6,714 nt of DNA from an uncultured Clostridia bacterium (GTDB taxonomy: Bacteria; Bacillota; Clostridia; RUG12999). The DNA lies in NCBI GenBank assembly GCA_938005345.1, contig CALLNG010000479.1:1-6714 (forward strand), in the 5' to 3' direction. Shown piece after piece: positions 1 to 5,472 of the stretch (positions are counted from its first letter, which is position 1; each line of letters opens with the position of its first letter). The notes beneath the pieces are model-generated. The model did no database searches and was not told the origin of the DNA. It saw only the letters and a program-made list of their open reading frames with translations. The translations under genes and the position numbers were made by a program.

Positions 1-80
1 CACCATTCCATGTATAACTTCTAGTTCTACTAGCACTAGTTGATATAGTAGCTGTTCCACCTGTTGCACCAATACTAGTT
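1..80. other. Anomalous edge segment, possible chimeric junction inside ppk1
   Basis: Read in the ppk1 frame (minus strand), this stretch gives SIGATGGTATIST followed by SASRTRSYTWNG, which does not resemble PPK1. It holds four CTAG tetramers (21-24, 30-33, 36-39, 75-78), two of them inside ACTAGT. The rest of the window has CTAG only about a dozen times in over 6.6 kb. Arginine codons switch to AGA, whereas the ppk1 part uses CGG, CGC and AGG. A second minus-strand frame is also open through it. The Ser/Thr/Gly-rich text recalls repeat domains of phage or surface proteins. An assembly join is the simplest reading; a genuine insertion or lineage-specific loop is possible. The breakpoint, about 70-80, is an estimate. 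Confidence 0.5.
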
Positions 81-283
81 TTATCAGCACTCATCATATC
101 AAAAAGGCTTCCAACCCGAATCATGAAAAACTCGTCTAAGTTGCTCGTAAAAATAGAAATAAATTTCAGCCGTTCCAGCAAGGGATTGGTTTCGTCCATG
201 GCTTCACTTAAAACCCTGTCATTAAAGCGCAGCCAAGATAATTCCCTGTTTTGGGTGAACCCCTTTTGATATAATTTACTCAC
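1..283 (-). CDS. ppk1: Polyphosphate kinase 1, N-terminal part, runs off the left edge
   Basis: PPK1 reversibly transfers the gamma-phosphate of ATP onto inorganic polyphosphate. Only about 94 codons are present, of a protein usually near 700 residues. Residues 12-69 are a clear PPK1 N-terminal domain: NRELSWLRFNDRVL (12-25), then NPLLERLKFISIF (33-45), then SNLDEFFMIRVGSL (47-60). The start is GTG at 283-281, with AAGGAG 8 bases upstream. The GTG overlaps the TGA stop of ppx in a 4-base GTGA, which points to translational coupling. From about residue 70 (position 80 down to 1) the frame stays open but becomes rich in Gly, Thr and Ser, where the family normally has a Lys-Ser-Gly-x-Thr-Pro-type segment. 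That end may not belong to the same gene. The identity of residues 1-69 is secure; the left end is not. Confidence 0.88.
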   Translation of the reverse strand, partial: MSKLYQKGFTQNRELSWLRFNDRVLSEAMDETNPLLERLKFISIFTSNLDEFFMIRVGSLFDMMSADKTSIGATGGTATISTSASRTRSYTWNG

Positions 284-1194
284 AGTACCCTCTCCTTCAT
301 GTTTAAAACATGCATCAAATATCCTTCTCTTACTCCATAGGGACTTATGGTAAAACCTTCTGCATGATAATATTTGGCAACCGTATCGAAAATTAACATA
401 CCAGGAACAATGGTATGTACCCGCTCCGGCGAGGTGCAAAGAATATTATTTAACAGCCGTCTTGGTTTTTCCTCAATATCCGCTAAAAATTCTTGTAATT
501 CCTTGTATGTATATTCCATAGCCGTTGCAGAGCGGTTATACTTACGGTTTATCAGTTTCAAAGACGCCCGTGCTGTTCCGCCCACACTATATATTTGTTT
601 TGCTACCAGATTTTTTTCTGGAAGCGGAATACTCTGCAAACTGCGTTTGATTTCCTTTTTTATGCATTTTGTTTCTTGTTCCGTTGGCAGCACCTCTTTG
701 ACAAACCTTTTATAGAGGGTTAAAGAACCGATCGAGAGAGATACAGCCGAAAGAATTTCTCTCTCTCGAAAAAAGGTAAGTTCTGTACTTCCACCGCCCA
801 CATCCACTAAAAGTCCACTGGCGCTTGTCCCGCTGTTTATCGTGCTATAATAGTCAAAAATTGCTTCTTCTTCTCCTGTCAAAATCCGTACATCCATACC
901 GCATTTATCTTTTATCATTGCCACAATTTCGCGTCCATTAGTACTGTTTCGTAAAGCCGCCGTTGCAAACGGATATACATTTTCTACGTGAATATACTGC
1001 AAAATACTTTGAATTTCACACAAAATGGCCATCAACTTTTCGATTCCCTCTTTGCTTAGTTTCCCATTTTTGCCAATATATCCAGCGAGCCCCGCTGCAT
1101 ATTTTTTGTTTAACATCGGACGTAGTTTACCCTCTTCTAAGGAATAAATCACCAGCCGGATTGTGTTAGAGCCAATATCAATGACACCCCACAT
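280..1194 (-). CDS. ppx: Exopolyphosphatase, short Ppx/GppA form
   Basis: Ppx/GppA phosphatases belong to the ASKHA (actin-like ATPase) fold. They release phosphate from the ends of polyphosphate, or hydrolyse pppGpp. Visible motifs are DIGSN (6-10, first phosphate loop), ATAALRNSTN (77-86), GEEEA (107-111, holding the likely catalytic glutamate), DVGGGSTE (131-138, second phosphate loop), SIGS (154-157), VGGTAR (204-209) and SPYGVREGYL (284-293). At 304 residues it has only the two ASKHA domains and lacks the C-terminal HD-type domains of the roughly 500-residue enterobacterial enzymes. The start is fixed because an in-frame TAG lies eight codons upstream. The ribosome site is weak: GGAG lies 13 bases away. 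Its TGA overlaps the ppk1 GTG, so the makers and breakers of polyphosphate share a transcript. The sequence alone does not separate polyphosphatase from pppGpp phosphatase; the ppk1 partner favours the former. Confidence 0.9.
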   Translation of the reverse strand: MWGVIDIGSNTIRLVIYSLEEGKLRPMLNKKYAAGLAGYIGKNGKLSKEGIEKLMAILCEIQSILQYIHVENVYPFATAALRNSTNGREIVAMIKDKCGMDVRILTGEEEAIFDYYSTINSGTSASGLLVDVGGGSTELTFFREREILSAVSLSIGSLTLYKRFVKEVLPTEQETKCIKKEIKRSLQSIPLPEKNLVAKQIYSVGGTARASLKLINRKYNRSATAMEYTYKELQEFLADIEEKPRRLLNNILCTSPERVHTIVPGMLIFDTVAKYYHAEGFTISPYGVREGYLMHVLNMKERVL

Positions 1195-1273
1195 ATTTTC
1201 CCGTACACTCCATTTCTATTTTTTATTCTGTTTTTAACATAACATACTGCTTTAGCATCTTCCACCTGTACTA

Positions 1274-1300
1274 TGTAAATTTTTTGTAATAATATGTAAA
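1274..1300 (-). promoter_or_regulatory. Candidate PhoP box upstream of ppx-ppk1
   Basis: Three hexamers, read on the minus strand towards ppx, are TTTACA (1300-1295), ATTACA (1290-1285) and TTTACA (1279-1274). They share TTACA with starts 10 and 11 bases apart, so they lie on one face of the helix. Bacillus PhoP boxes are repeats of about TT(A/C/T)ACA with roughly 5-base spacers, which this matches. The downstream genes handle polyphosphate, which fits control by phosphate. The nearest repeat is 79 bases from the ppx start codon. The upstream TTTACA is also 17 bases from TACATA (1277-1272), a poor -35/-10 pair, and I see no convincing ppx promoter. The region is AT-rich, so chance is a real alternative. 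Confidence 0.35.
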
Positions 1301-1385
1301 ATATTGCGTACCTTTTCTTCTTTAATTCAATGAAAAATGTATCTTATATTGTCTTTTATTTAACAGTCTTTTTGTGAAGAAATAT

Positions 1386-1414
1386 TTGACTCTCCTTTGC
1401 AACTATGCTATAAT
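1386..1414 (+). promoter_or_regulatory. Sigma-A promoter of the gluconate dehydrogenase gene, extended -10
   Basis: TTGACT (1386-1391) is separated by 17 bases from TATAAT (1409-1414). The -10 is preceded by TGC (1406-1408), giving an extended -10. Only one base of the two hexamers departs from consensus. Transcription would start near 1421, leaving a leader of about 60 bases before the ATG at 1481, with no obvious riboswitch or attenuator in it. Such a strong promoter needs no activator, so control by a repressor is likely. Confidence 0.85.
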
Positions 1415-1416
1415 AG

Positions 1417-1426
1417 ATGTATACAA
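1417..1426 (+). promoter_or_regulatory. Candidate GntR-type operator at the transcription start
   Basis: TGTATACA (1418-1425) is a perfect 8-base palindrome within ATGTATACAA, 3 bases after the -10 and spanning the expected transcription start. As I recall it, the Bacillus subtilis gluconate-operon repressor GntR binds ATACTTGTATACAAGTAT. The same core is present here and about 13 of 18 positions agree. A repressor bound here would block open-complex formation. The downstream gene is a gluconate 5-dehydrogenase type enzyme, so the biology fits. No regulator gene is in the window. Confidence 0.4.
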
Positions 1427-1480
1427 TTCATTCCTACTGGAGAAATTTTTTACAATAAGAACTGAGGAGGTATTACAACA

Positions 1481-2269
1481 ATGGATTTTATGAGTAAATT
1501 TTCCTTGGAGGGAAAAATCGCTTTGGTGACGGGCGCTTCTTATGGTATTGGTTACGCAATTGCTAAAAGCTTTGCCGCGGCTGGTGCTACCATCGTTTTT
1601 AATGATATCAAACCTGAATTGGTGGAAAAAGGACTCAAATCCTACGAGGAAGATGGCATTAAAGCGCATGGTTATGTATGCGATGTTACTAAAGAAGACC
1701 AGGTACAGGCTCTGGTTAAAAAAATTGAAGAAGAAGTTGGCGTTATTGACATTCTGGTCAACAATGCCGGAATCATTAAACGAATTCCAATGTGCGATAT
1801 GACGGCAGAGGAATTCAGACAGGTAATTGATGTTGACTTAAATGCTCCGTTTATCGTATCAAAGGCAGTTATCCCTTCTATGATTAAAAAGGGACATGGT
1901 AAGATTATTAACATTTGCTCCATGATGTCAGAACTAGGCCGTGAAACTGTTTCTGCATACGCAGCTGCAAAAGGCGGATTAAAAATGTTGACAAGAAATA
2001 TCTGTTCTGAATATGGCGAATACAACATTCAGTGTAACGGTATTGGCCCTGGCTATATTGCAACGCCTCAGACTGCTCCGCTGCGTGAGGATGGGCATCC
2101 ATTTAATAATTTCATTGTTTCCAAAACACCGGCTGCCCGTTGGGGAACACCTGAAGATTTGATGGGTCCTGCCGTATTCCTGGCATCCGATGCATCCGAT
2201 TTTGTTAATGGACATGTTCTATATGTAGACGGTGGAATTTTGGCCTATATCGGAAAACAGCCAAAATAA
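1481..2269 (+). CDS. Short-chain dehydrogenase, gluconate 5-dehydrogenase / KduD type
   Basis: This is a classical short-chain dehydrogenase of 262 residues, the usual length. It probably interconverts D-gluconate and 5-ketogluconate with NAD(P), in the cytoplasm; the close relative KduD acts on 2-keto-3-deoxygluconate-type sugar acids. Visible are the cofactor loop TGASYGIG (17-24), D68 in the CDV segment, NNAG (94-97), and the catalytic set N121, S147, Y160 and K164, the last two in the YxxxK signature. The stretches GKIINICSMMSELGRET (140-156) and NGIGPGYIATPQTAPL, and the end GGILAYIGKQPK, look like the gluconate 5-dehydrogenase group as I remember it. GAGGAGG (1464-1470) is 10 bases before the first ATG, which favours it over the ATG three codons later. 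The gene stands alone between its own promoter and terminator, with no kinase, transporter or aldolase beside it. The fold is certain; the exact substrate is inferred. Confidence 0.9.
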   Translation: MDFMSKFSLEGKIALVTGASYGIGYAIAKSFAAAGATIVFNDIKPELVEKGLKSYEEDGIKAHGYVCDVTKEDQVQALVKKIEEEVGVIDILVNNAGIIKRIPMCDMTAEEFRQVIDVDLNAPFIVSKAVIPSMIKKGHGKIINICSMMSELGRETVSAYAAAKGGLKMLTRNICSEYGEYNIQCNGIGPGYIATPQTAPLREDGHPFNNFIVSKTPAARWGTPEDLMGPAVFLASDASDFVNGHVLYVDGGILAYIGKQPK

Positions 2270-2283
2270 GTTTACTTTATTTC

Positions 2284-2315
2284 AAAAAGCCTCTTGCATT
2301 AGCAAGAGGCTTTTT
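2284..2315. terminator. Bidirectional Rho-independent terminator between convergent units
   Basis: AAAAAGCCTCTTGC (2284-2297) and its exact complement (2302-2315) form a perfect 14-bp stem around the loop ATTA. On the plus strand the G/C-rich stem runs into TTTTTG, 15 bases after the dehydrogenase stop codon. The A-run on the other side gives the same five-T tail on the minus strand, so it can also end the long minus-strand operon, whose last stop codon is at 2371. No other terminator is visible between the two converging genes. Confidence 0.93.
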
Positions 2316-2370
2316 GTTATGTCATTGTCTGCTTTTTTGAACATCAAAAGGTATCTATTCTATAGTTACT

Positions 2371-2850
2371 CTAAAAAAGTAACGCTTGTCCCCAAATTTC
2401 ACAGAGCCGTTGCAATGAGTATGCTGCATTCGCAGGGCTAGTCGAAGGTAAAACCTGAATCGAAACCGCAAGCTGTGGACAATACTGCTGGTAAATTTGA
2501 TATGCCTTTTTTCCATTGAAACAAATTTTTTGTATGTCTGTTTTCTCTAGCAGCCATGCAATGGAATTTGGCTGGGGGTTCTGTATACTGGCGTCCGAAG
2601 ACCCTTCTATCACGCAGCTTTTGAGAATATCCCACAAGGCGACACCATGGTCTAATAATACTCTACGTTTTTGCAAAACTGTTTCCGGCAACGCACACTG
2701 GAAAATCTGCGCTATCACATGCCAAAACCGGTTTTGGTGATTTCCATAATAAAATTGGACTTCTCTTGATTTGACAGAAGGAAAACTACCTAAAATTAAA
2801 ATACGGCTGTTGTTGTCATAAACTGGTTCAAACGGATGTGTTACCCACAC
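2371..2850 (-). CDS. DNA-deoxyinosine (hypoxanthine-DNA) glycosylase, uracil-DNA glycosylase superfamily
   Basis: The enzyme removes hypoxanthine, the product of adenine deamination, from DNA and so starts base-excision repair. Motifs, numbered from the GTG start (159 residues), are ILILGSFPSVKS (17-28), YYGNHQNRFW (34-43), CFNGKKAY (110-117) and the C-terminal loop LPSTSPANA (134-142). The G-N-H-x-x-N-R-F-W block is typical of the hypoxanthine glycosylase group (family 6), where an Asn in the first region is catalytic; N37 is a candidate. I prefer GTG at 2850: GGGAGG (2859-2864) lies 8 bases upstream, and the protein then begins MWVTHPFEPVY, as I recall relatives doing. An ATG at 2874 (167 residues) with AGGAGG 12 bases upstream is the alternative. 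Either start lies inside the rimI end, so translation is probably coupled. It is the last gene of the operon, before the shared terminator. Confidence 0.88.
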   Translation of the reverse strand: MWVTHPFEPVYDNNSRILILGSFPSVKSREVQFYYGNHQNRFWHVIAQIFQCALPETVLQKRRVLLDHGVALWDILKSCVIEGSSDASIQNPQPNSIAWLLEKTDIQKICFNGKKAYQIYQQYCPQLAVSIQVLPSTSPANAAYSLQRLCEIWGQALLF

Positions 2851-3304
2851 GTTGTGCGCCTCCCGTCCATTCATAAATCAGTGCGTCCTCCTGTGGATTG
2901 TGGTAATATCCCTTCCGGATTCCAATTGGATGAAATGCTAATGATTCATACAGCGCAATTGCCGCAAAATTAGATTGGCGCACCTCCAGCAACACCCGGT
3001 TCACGTTGTGCCATTTTACATAAGAAAGAAGCTCTAGCAATAAACATTTTCCTATGCCCATTCTTCTTGCACTGCTACTCACTGCAATCGTTAACAATTC
3101 CACTTCGTCTATTACATGCAAAAATCCCATATAACCCACTAGCATGTCTTGACGTTTTGCTACGATATAATGTGCAAGCGGTTGCTGCATTCCTTGACGA
3201 AACATTTCCTGTGTCCAAGCGTCTTCTCCAAACGCCTCCCGTTCAATTTGCATAAGTTCCGGCAGCCAGCTTTGCTGTAACGGCAACAATTCCAACCCGA
3301 TCAT
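2828..3304 (-). CDS. rimI: RimI-type N-alpha-acetyltransferase (ribosomal protein S18 alanine acetyltransferase)
   Basis: This GNAT-fold enzyme of 158 residues, the usual size, transfers acetyl from acetyl-CoA to the N-terminal alanine of ribosomal protein S18. Visible are beta-4/alpha-3 with EVELLTIAV (67-75) followed by the acetyl-CoA loop RRMGIG (80-85), then LLEVRQSNFAAIALYESLAF (105-124), and the RimI-like tail RKGYYHNPQEDALIYE (130-145). By family knowledge E107 and Y119 match the catalytic Glu and Tyr of E. coli RimI. The ATG overlaps the TGA of the phosphatase gene (ATGA, 3304-3301). The C-terminus extends about 13 residues beyond the domain and overlaps the next gene. RimI in Firmicutes more often sits with tsaB and tsaD; here it lies downstream of tsaC. 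Other GNAT substrates cannot be excluded. Confidence 0.88.
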   Translation of the reverse strand: MIGLELLPLQQSWLPELMQIEREAFGEDAWTQEMFRQGMQQPLAHYIVAKRQDMLVGYMGFLHVIDEVELLTIAVSSSARRMGIGKCLLLELLSYVKWHNVNRVLLEVRQSNFAAIALYESLAFHPIGIRKGYYHNPQEDALIYEWTGGAQRVGNTSV

Positions 3305-3756
3305 GTCGGCTGTACCATTTGTGCAAATTTAGGTAGCGCCAAATCAATCAGCCGTTCCAGTTCTTTTGCACATGCTTCGTAGATCTGTTCGTTTCCCATA
3401 AACGGGTCTGGAATTTCTGAAGAAACGCCTGCAAAAGTACCCAAAGTTTGTATTTTTTCCGCATATTCTGGAAAGGCGTCACAAATTGCCTCTTTTTGTG
3501 CTTGTGTCATGGTTAAAATAATATCGGCACTCTTCAGAACCTGCGGCGTTATAGTTGCCGCCGTATGCCGGCTGATATCAATGCCACGCTGTTTCATAAC
3601 CTGCACCGCGTGGACGCTTGCTGGGCTGCCATCTGCCGCGTGAAGCCCTGCAGACAGGACATCGCAAATTTCACTTTTTTGTTTTAGCAACCCCTCCGCC
3701 ATCGGACTGCGGCAAGTATTTCCTGTGCAGACAAACAATACCTTCACTTTATTCAT
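3301..3756 (-). CDS. ywlE: Low-molecular-weight protein arginine phosphatase, YwlE type
   Basis: Members of the low-molecular-weight phosphatase family hydrolyse phosphoproteins through a cysteinyl-phosphate. YwlE removes phosphate from arginines that the McsB kinase has marked, opposing Clp-dependent protein degradation. The P-loop is VCTGNTCRSP (9-18), with nucleophile C10, R16 and S17; the general acid is D117 in the DPF motif (117-119). The residue before the second Cys is T14. In YwlE the equivalent Thr (T11 there) sets phosphoarginine preference, whereas tyrosine phosphatases usually have Ile in CLGNICRS. Length, 151 residues, is normal. GGGAGG is about 9 bases before the ATG, which overlaps the tsaC stop in ATGA (3756-3753). 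Position after tsaC matches the ywlC...ywlE order of Bacillus. No mcsA or mcsB is in the window. The phosphatase fold is certain; arginine specificity is inferred from one residue and synteny. Confidence 0.9.
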   Translation of the reverse strand: MNKVKVLFVCTGNTCRSPMAEGLLKQKSEICDVLSAGLHAADGSPASVHAVQVMKQRGIDISRHTAATITPQVLKSADIILTMTQAQKEAICDAFPEYAEKIQTLGTFAGVSSEIPDPFMGNEQIYEACAKELERLIDLALPKFAQMVQPT

Positions 3757-4805
3757 ACATTTGTTCCTCCCTTTTGCTCCTCCTCCGCCTGAATGATATG
3801 AAACCCCGCCGCTTTATACAACCGGTTGCGGACACTTGTCCCCATTCCTCCTATCTCAGGCGGTTCACACAAAATGACCTCCACCCCTTCTTTGTCAAAC
3901 CAGCGTAACGCTGCAAACAAAACTTTAGCCATTTCCCCCGCCGTTGTTCCCCAGTGTTTTACAACAGTCTGCTGATAATCATGTCCATTCTTCGCAAATA
4001 CACCTATCTTTTTATCAGAATGCTGTGCAATATACGTTTCTATCACATGCCGGACAGCTTGTCCATTTCCTTCAAATGCAATCACCTGGGCACGCGGTGC
4101 ATAGTGTTTATATTTCATTCCCGGCGCTTTAGGCTTAAAATTCTGCTGTGGTCTTTGCAACAAACCGTCATCCATTGTACAATTCGGCAGAATTTGCCGT
4201 ACCTGCTCTAAAGTTATACCGCCGGGCCGCAAGATAATTGGGTATTTCCCAGTCACATCCACAATGGTTGATTCAATTCCAACTTGGCATGGCCCACCAT
4301 CTACTACACCCCAAATACGTCCATCCATATCTAGCAACACACTTTCCGCATCCGTCGGGCTCGGTTTCCCCGAGCGGTTGGCGCTTGGCGCCGCAACTGG
4401 TACAGCAGCTAGATTCAGTAGGTCTTGCGTGGCCTTCCCCCTTGGAATCCGCACAGCAACGCTATCCAATCCCGCTGTAACCGCCTCTGGAATTCCACCG
4501 GTCTTTTGCATAATGACCGTGAGTGGGCCGGGTGCAAATGTCTCAAATAACATCCGTGCCGGCTCTGTGACCTTTGCAAAGGCTTCCGCCTGTGTTAGTT
4601 CTGTTATATGGACAATTAATGGATTATCCGACGGACGCCCTTTTGCGGCAAATATATCCCGCACGGCCGTCTCATTCAAAGCATTTGCTCCTAAGCCATA
4701 GACCGTCTCTGTCGGAAAAGCAACCAATTCTCCCTGCCGCAGTGCTTGTGCAGCCTGCCTAATTCCCTCCTGGTCTGTAGCTTGAATCCGTTTTGTCATA
4801 TGCAT
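3753..4805 (-). CDS. tsaC: L-threonylcarbamoyladenylate synthase, two-domain Sua5 form
   Basis: TsaC/Sua5 makes threonylcarbamoyl-AMP from threonine, bicarbonate and ATP. This is the first step of the t6A37 modification of tRNAs that read ANN codons. The YrdC domain covers about residues 8-200, with PTETVYGLGANA (31-42), KGRPSDNPLIVHI (55-67), SANRSGKPSPT (141-151) and GIESTIVD (176-183). The linker KAPGMKYKHYAP (226-237) leads to the Sua5 C-terminal domain, ending GMGTSVRNRLYKAAGFHI (320-337). At 350 residues it is the long Sua5 version, not the roughly 190-residue TsaC. The ATG at 4805 has GGAAGTGA about 9 bases upstream; the third codon is also ATG. It lies 17 bases after the membrane-protein gene and overlaps the phosphatase gene by ATGA. 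The partners tsaB, tsaD and tsaE are outside the window. Confidence 0.95.
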   Translation of the reverse strand: MHMTKRIQATDQEGIRQAAQALRQGELVAFPTETVYGLGANALNETAVRDIFAAKGRPSDNPLIVHITELTQAEAFAKVTEPARMLFETFAPGPLTVIMQKTGGIPEAVTAGLDSVAVRIPRGKATQDLLNLAAVPVAAPSANRSGKPSPTDAESVLLDMDGRIWGVVDGGPCQVGIESTIVDVTGKYPIILRPGGITLEQVRQILPNCTMDDGLLQRPQQNFKPKAPGMKYKHYAPRAQVIAFEGNGQAVRHVIETYIAQHSDKKIGVFAKNGHDYQQTVVKHWGTTAGEMAKVLFAALRWFDKEGVEVILCEPPEIGGMGTSVRNRLYKAAGFHIIQAEEEQKGGTNV

Positions 4806-4822
4806 ATGTTAGATTCACTTCC

Positions 4823-5464
4823 TTATAAAAAGGTAATGCCTAGACCCAGTAACAGTCCTAAAATAGTACTGCCTGCGCCTGATGTTTCCATTTTGTTCTT
4901 TCCTGGCAACAAATATTGGTAAGACGCTATAATCAAAAAACTGCCAGCGAATGCCAAACAGGCGCCACCGAGTTCTATCCCTATTTCTCCAGCCAACTGC
5001 CCCACAACTGTTCCAAGCAACACTGTCGCTGTCTGCCAGAAATAACCTTTCCATGTTTTGCTTTCTGATACACTCTGCAAAAAAGCCGCTAAAAACAATA
5101 CAAGCAAAAATTTCTTTCCTATCCTCTCTGCGGGTGCATATGCCGCGCCAAGCGCTAACCCTAAGCACACTGTCTGCAATAGAGCACTAAGACTAATCCG
5201 TTTTCCCCGGTATGAATACAATTTGGCAGAAATCCAGCATCCTGCACCTGCTGCAAGCCCTGTTAACGCCACTGTCCATCTAGCGCTATCCAATGATAGC
5301 GGCAACAATTCAAAGCAGGCTGCCGCCAGCAGTAATCCAGCATGTACTGTAGCAAATGCCTGTAATATTTCTGGGTCTTTTTTGCAAGACTGATGCACTA
5401 AGCGCCCCAACACTTGTGCTGTCAAATATATTACTGCTAGTAATCCAGCAGATACTATCCGCAT
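4823..5464 (-). CDS. Eight-segment membrane protein, divergent ZIP-transporter-like
   Basis: This is a hydrophobic protein of 213 residues with about eight membrane segments (roughly 3-22, 36-57, 63-83, 92-110, 118-133, 142-160, 166-186 and 198-213). It has no obvious signal peptide or soluble domain. Segment 2, HAGLLLAAACFELLPLSL (41-58), resembles ZIP segment 2 (Gly-rich, ending Leu-Leu-Pro-Glu). Segment 7 ends in YQYLLPGK like the ZIP segment that precedes the last helix. Segments 4 and 5, where ZIP proteins carry HNxPEG and HExPEG metal ligands, read QTVCLG (97-102), followed by LALGAAY, and QSVSES (130-135). So the fold seems kept but the His ligands are lost. The position between prfA and tsaC is where I recall ZIP-family genes in Clostridia. 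The ribosome site is a weak GGGGA just upstream of the ATG. Function is unknown; metal transport should not be assumed. Confidence 0.72.
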   Translation of the reverse strand: MRIVSAGLLAVIYLTAQVLGRLVHQSCKKDPEILQAFATVHAGLLLAAACFELLPLSLDSARWTVALTGLAAGAGCWISAKLYSYRGKRISLSALLQTVCLGLALGAAYAPAERIGKKFLLVLFLAAFLQSVSESKTWKGYFWQTATVLLGTVVGQLAGEIGIELGGACLAFAGSFLIIASYQYLLPGKNKMETSGAGSTILGLLLGLGITFL

Positions 5465-5472
5465 CTATCATT

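Noticed and set aside
374..715. Plus-strand open frame of 113 codons opposite ppx
   Set aside because: It lies entirely antisense to a well-supported ppx, has no ribosome-binding site of note, and its product shows no family pattern.
1195..1480. Possible small RNA or riboswitch in the divergent ppx / dehydrogenase gap
   Set aside because: Apart from the promoter, palindrome and TTACA repeats it is plain AT-rich sequence; I see no conserved riboswitch core or strong hairpin.
1672..2028. Minus-strand open frame of 118 codons opposite the dehydrogenase
   Set aside because: It is antisense to the catalytic core of the short-chain dehydrogenase, with no supporting start signal.
2365..2383. Small inverted repeat GTTACT / AGTAAC around the glycosylase stop codon
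   Set aside because: A six-base, A/T-rich stem without a T-run is too weak for a terminator, and a much better one lies at 2284-2315.
4264..4701. Plus-strand open frame of 145 codons opposite tsaC
   Set aside because: It is antisense to conserved Sua5 motifs; the open frame follows from the codon use of the real gene.
4815..5168. Minus-strand open frame of 117 codons overlapping the membrane-protein gene
   Set aside because: It is another frame of the same strand inside a protein with clear membrane segments; its Arg/Trp-rich product is not credible.
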